Below are positions 63,293 through 64,000 of a stretch of DNA of 64,000 bases, piece by piece. How positions within the stretch are numbered: position 1 is the first letter of the stretch; each line of letters begins with the position of its first letter. Location: the NCBI GenBank assembly GCA_019155185.1, contig CM032799.1, forward strand, positions 310,001 through 374,000, given 5' to 3'. A model generated the notes under the pieces. That model worked only from the letters and a program-made list of their open reading frames with translations. It was not told the DNA's origin and did no database searches. The stretch is from Beaufortia kweichowensis (Eukaryota > Chordata > Actinopteri > Cypriniformes > Gastromyzontidae). The position numbers and the translations under genes were made by a program.

Positions 63293-63372
63293 GTACTCCT
63301 CTGATGGTACGGAGCAGCAGTGATTCTGCGCTGACACCCCCTCAGATGGAAGATCTGAACAACAGAACCATG
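63293..63372 (+). CDS. pard3b: pard3b coding exon D (codons 133-159): linker exon before PDZ1, window's last exon
   Basis: The exon takes the single base left by exon C (A + GT = Ser) and continues TPLMVRSSSDSALTPPQMEDLNNRTM. This aligns with the conserved TPLLVRRSSDP segment of PARD3B and the MPLHVRRSSDPAL segment of PARD3. In PAR-3 the latter is reported as a phosphoserine 14-3-3 docking site. Length is 80 nt, so exons A-D sum to 477 nt (159 codons) and leave phase 0. The only plausible donor is CCATG|GTACAA at 63373. It is not a strong match, so the 3' edge is less certain than the 5' edge. The acceptor is unusual: 15 TG repeats followed by TTTCAG. Skipping this exon would shift the frame (80 is not a multiple of 3). 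The PDZ exons are beyond the window. Confidence 0.8.
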
Positions 63373-64000
63373 GTACAATCACACATCTCTTTAGAGATCA
63401 CGATAAACTGACTGCTTTAAATATAAAGAGTATGAAATATAAGAGTTAGGATAGTGCAAGTGTAAGAATAAAGCTTAGTTTATACATAAAAGCTGTAAGT
63501 TAAACAGTGTTTCTCACCGATGATGAAAAATGCTAAATTAGACAAAAAAACAGGTCCAACTAGAACCAGTTTTCGCAGTCTGCACTGGATCACACCGGAC
63601 TGACACATAAAAACCACCTGACGGTTGACCATTGGCTTGGGGTGTTCCAGACTTATTGTTTTTTAGGTTTACACTCTTTAGAGAATCAATCCGCAGTTGT
63701 CTCATTACATCGGCACACCTGACCTCACATTTATATTTAGCCAAAGCACTTTTTCATTTCATTCTTTATGAGAAAAGTTTTTAGGTTATTTTACTGGATG
63801 TTTTTATCTCAAGGTTTCCATGAAGGGTTTTTAGACTGAAACCAGCAGAGAGACATTGATCCACTATTTTGTCTCCTTTCATACCGTCCTTCTTCTTTTG
63901 TTGCATGTTCATTCATTTGCTCATTTTTCCTCTCTCTCAATAAAACGCTCATCTAGTAGTCACAGTGTTCAGATGAGATGGAATATGAATCTCGACAGTG
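63373..64000 (+). other. Start of pard3b intron 4 (incomplete)
   Basis: After the GTACAA donor, 628 bases of AT-rich sequence run to the window edge. I see no further PARD3B coding exon, so the next one lies outside. Nothing else is recognisable. Confidence 0.6.

Overview
This window looks like nuclear DNA from a teleost fish, most likely a cyprinid-type (carp, minnow or danio) genome. The evidence is small exons with GT/AG borders set in very large AT-rich introns, many dinucleotide and tetranucleotide microsatellites, and several foldback MITE and Tc1-like repeats of kinds abundant in cyprinids. There is no sign of bacterial operons, phage, plasmid or CRISPR.

The only protein-coding gene I can support is the 5' part of a PARD3B (PAR-3-like, Par3L) orthologue on the + strand. 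Four consecutive coding exons join in frame to give the first 159 codons: exon A 12591-12707, exon B 21224-21325, exon C 51596-51773 and exon D 63293-63372. Introns of about 8.5, 30.3 and 11.5 kb separate them. Together they encode the N-terminal PB1-like oligomerisation domain and the start of the linker before PDZ1. The PDZ domains and the C-terminal half lie beyond the right edge.

Layout: 1-11.8 kb is presumed upstream intergenic DNA with two head-to-tail foldback MITEs (491-1072), a GATA microsatellite (7371) and an isolated CpG-dense patch (8391-8615). 11.82-12.45 kb is the probable promoter and 5' UTR. Intron 1 (12.7-21.2 kb) and intron 2 (21.3-51.6 kb) hold mostly unique sequence. Several GC/CpG-richer stretches with homeodomain-type sites could be conserved non-coding enhancers, and there is also a 1 kb AT-rich composite microsatellite (22.63-23.63 kb), long CA, GA and CT arrays, and a two-copy local tandem duplication (42.03-42.33 kb). 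Intron 3 (51.8-63.3 kb) carries a 1.57 kb Tc1-like relic with long inverted arms, foldback MITEs and a hAT-like MITE. It ends in a 15-copy TG tract that forms most of the sequence before the exon D acceptor.

I found no new multi-gene system. The observations most worth a second look are the TG tract at the exon D splice site, the CNE-like block with an 18-bp perfect palindrome at 27392, the CpG patch at 8.4 kb, and the Tc1-like relic whose 0.9 kb core shows no recognisable transposase. Gene identity rests on recalled family sequence, not on a database search.
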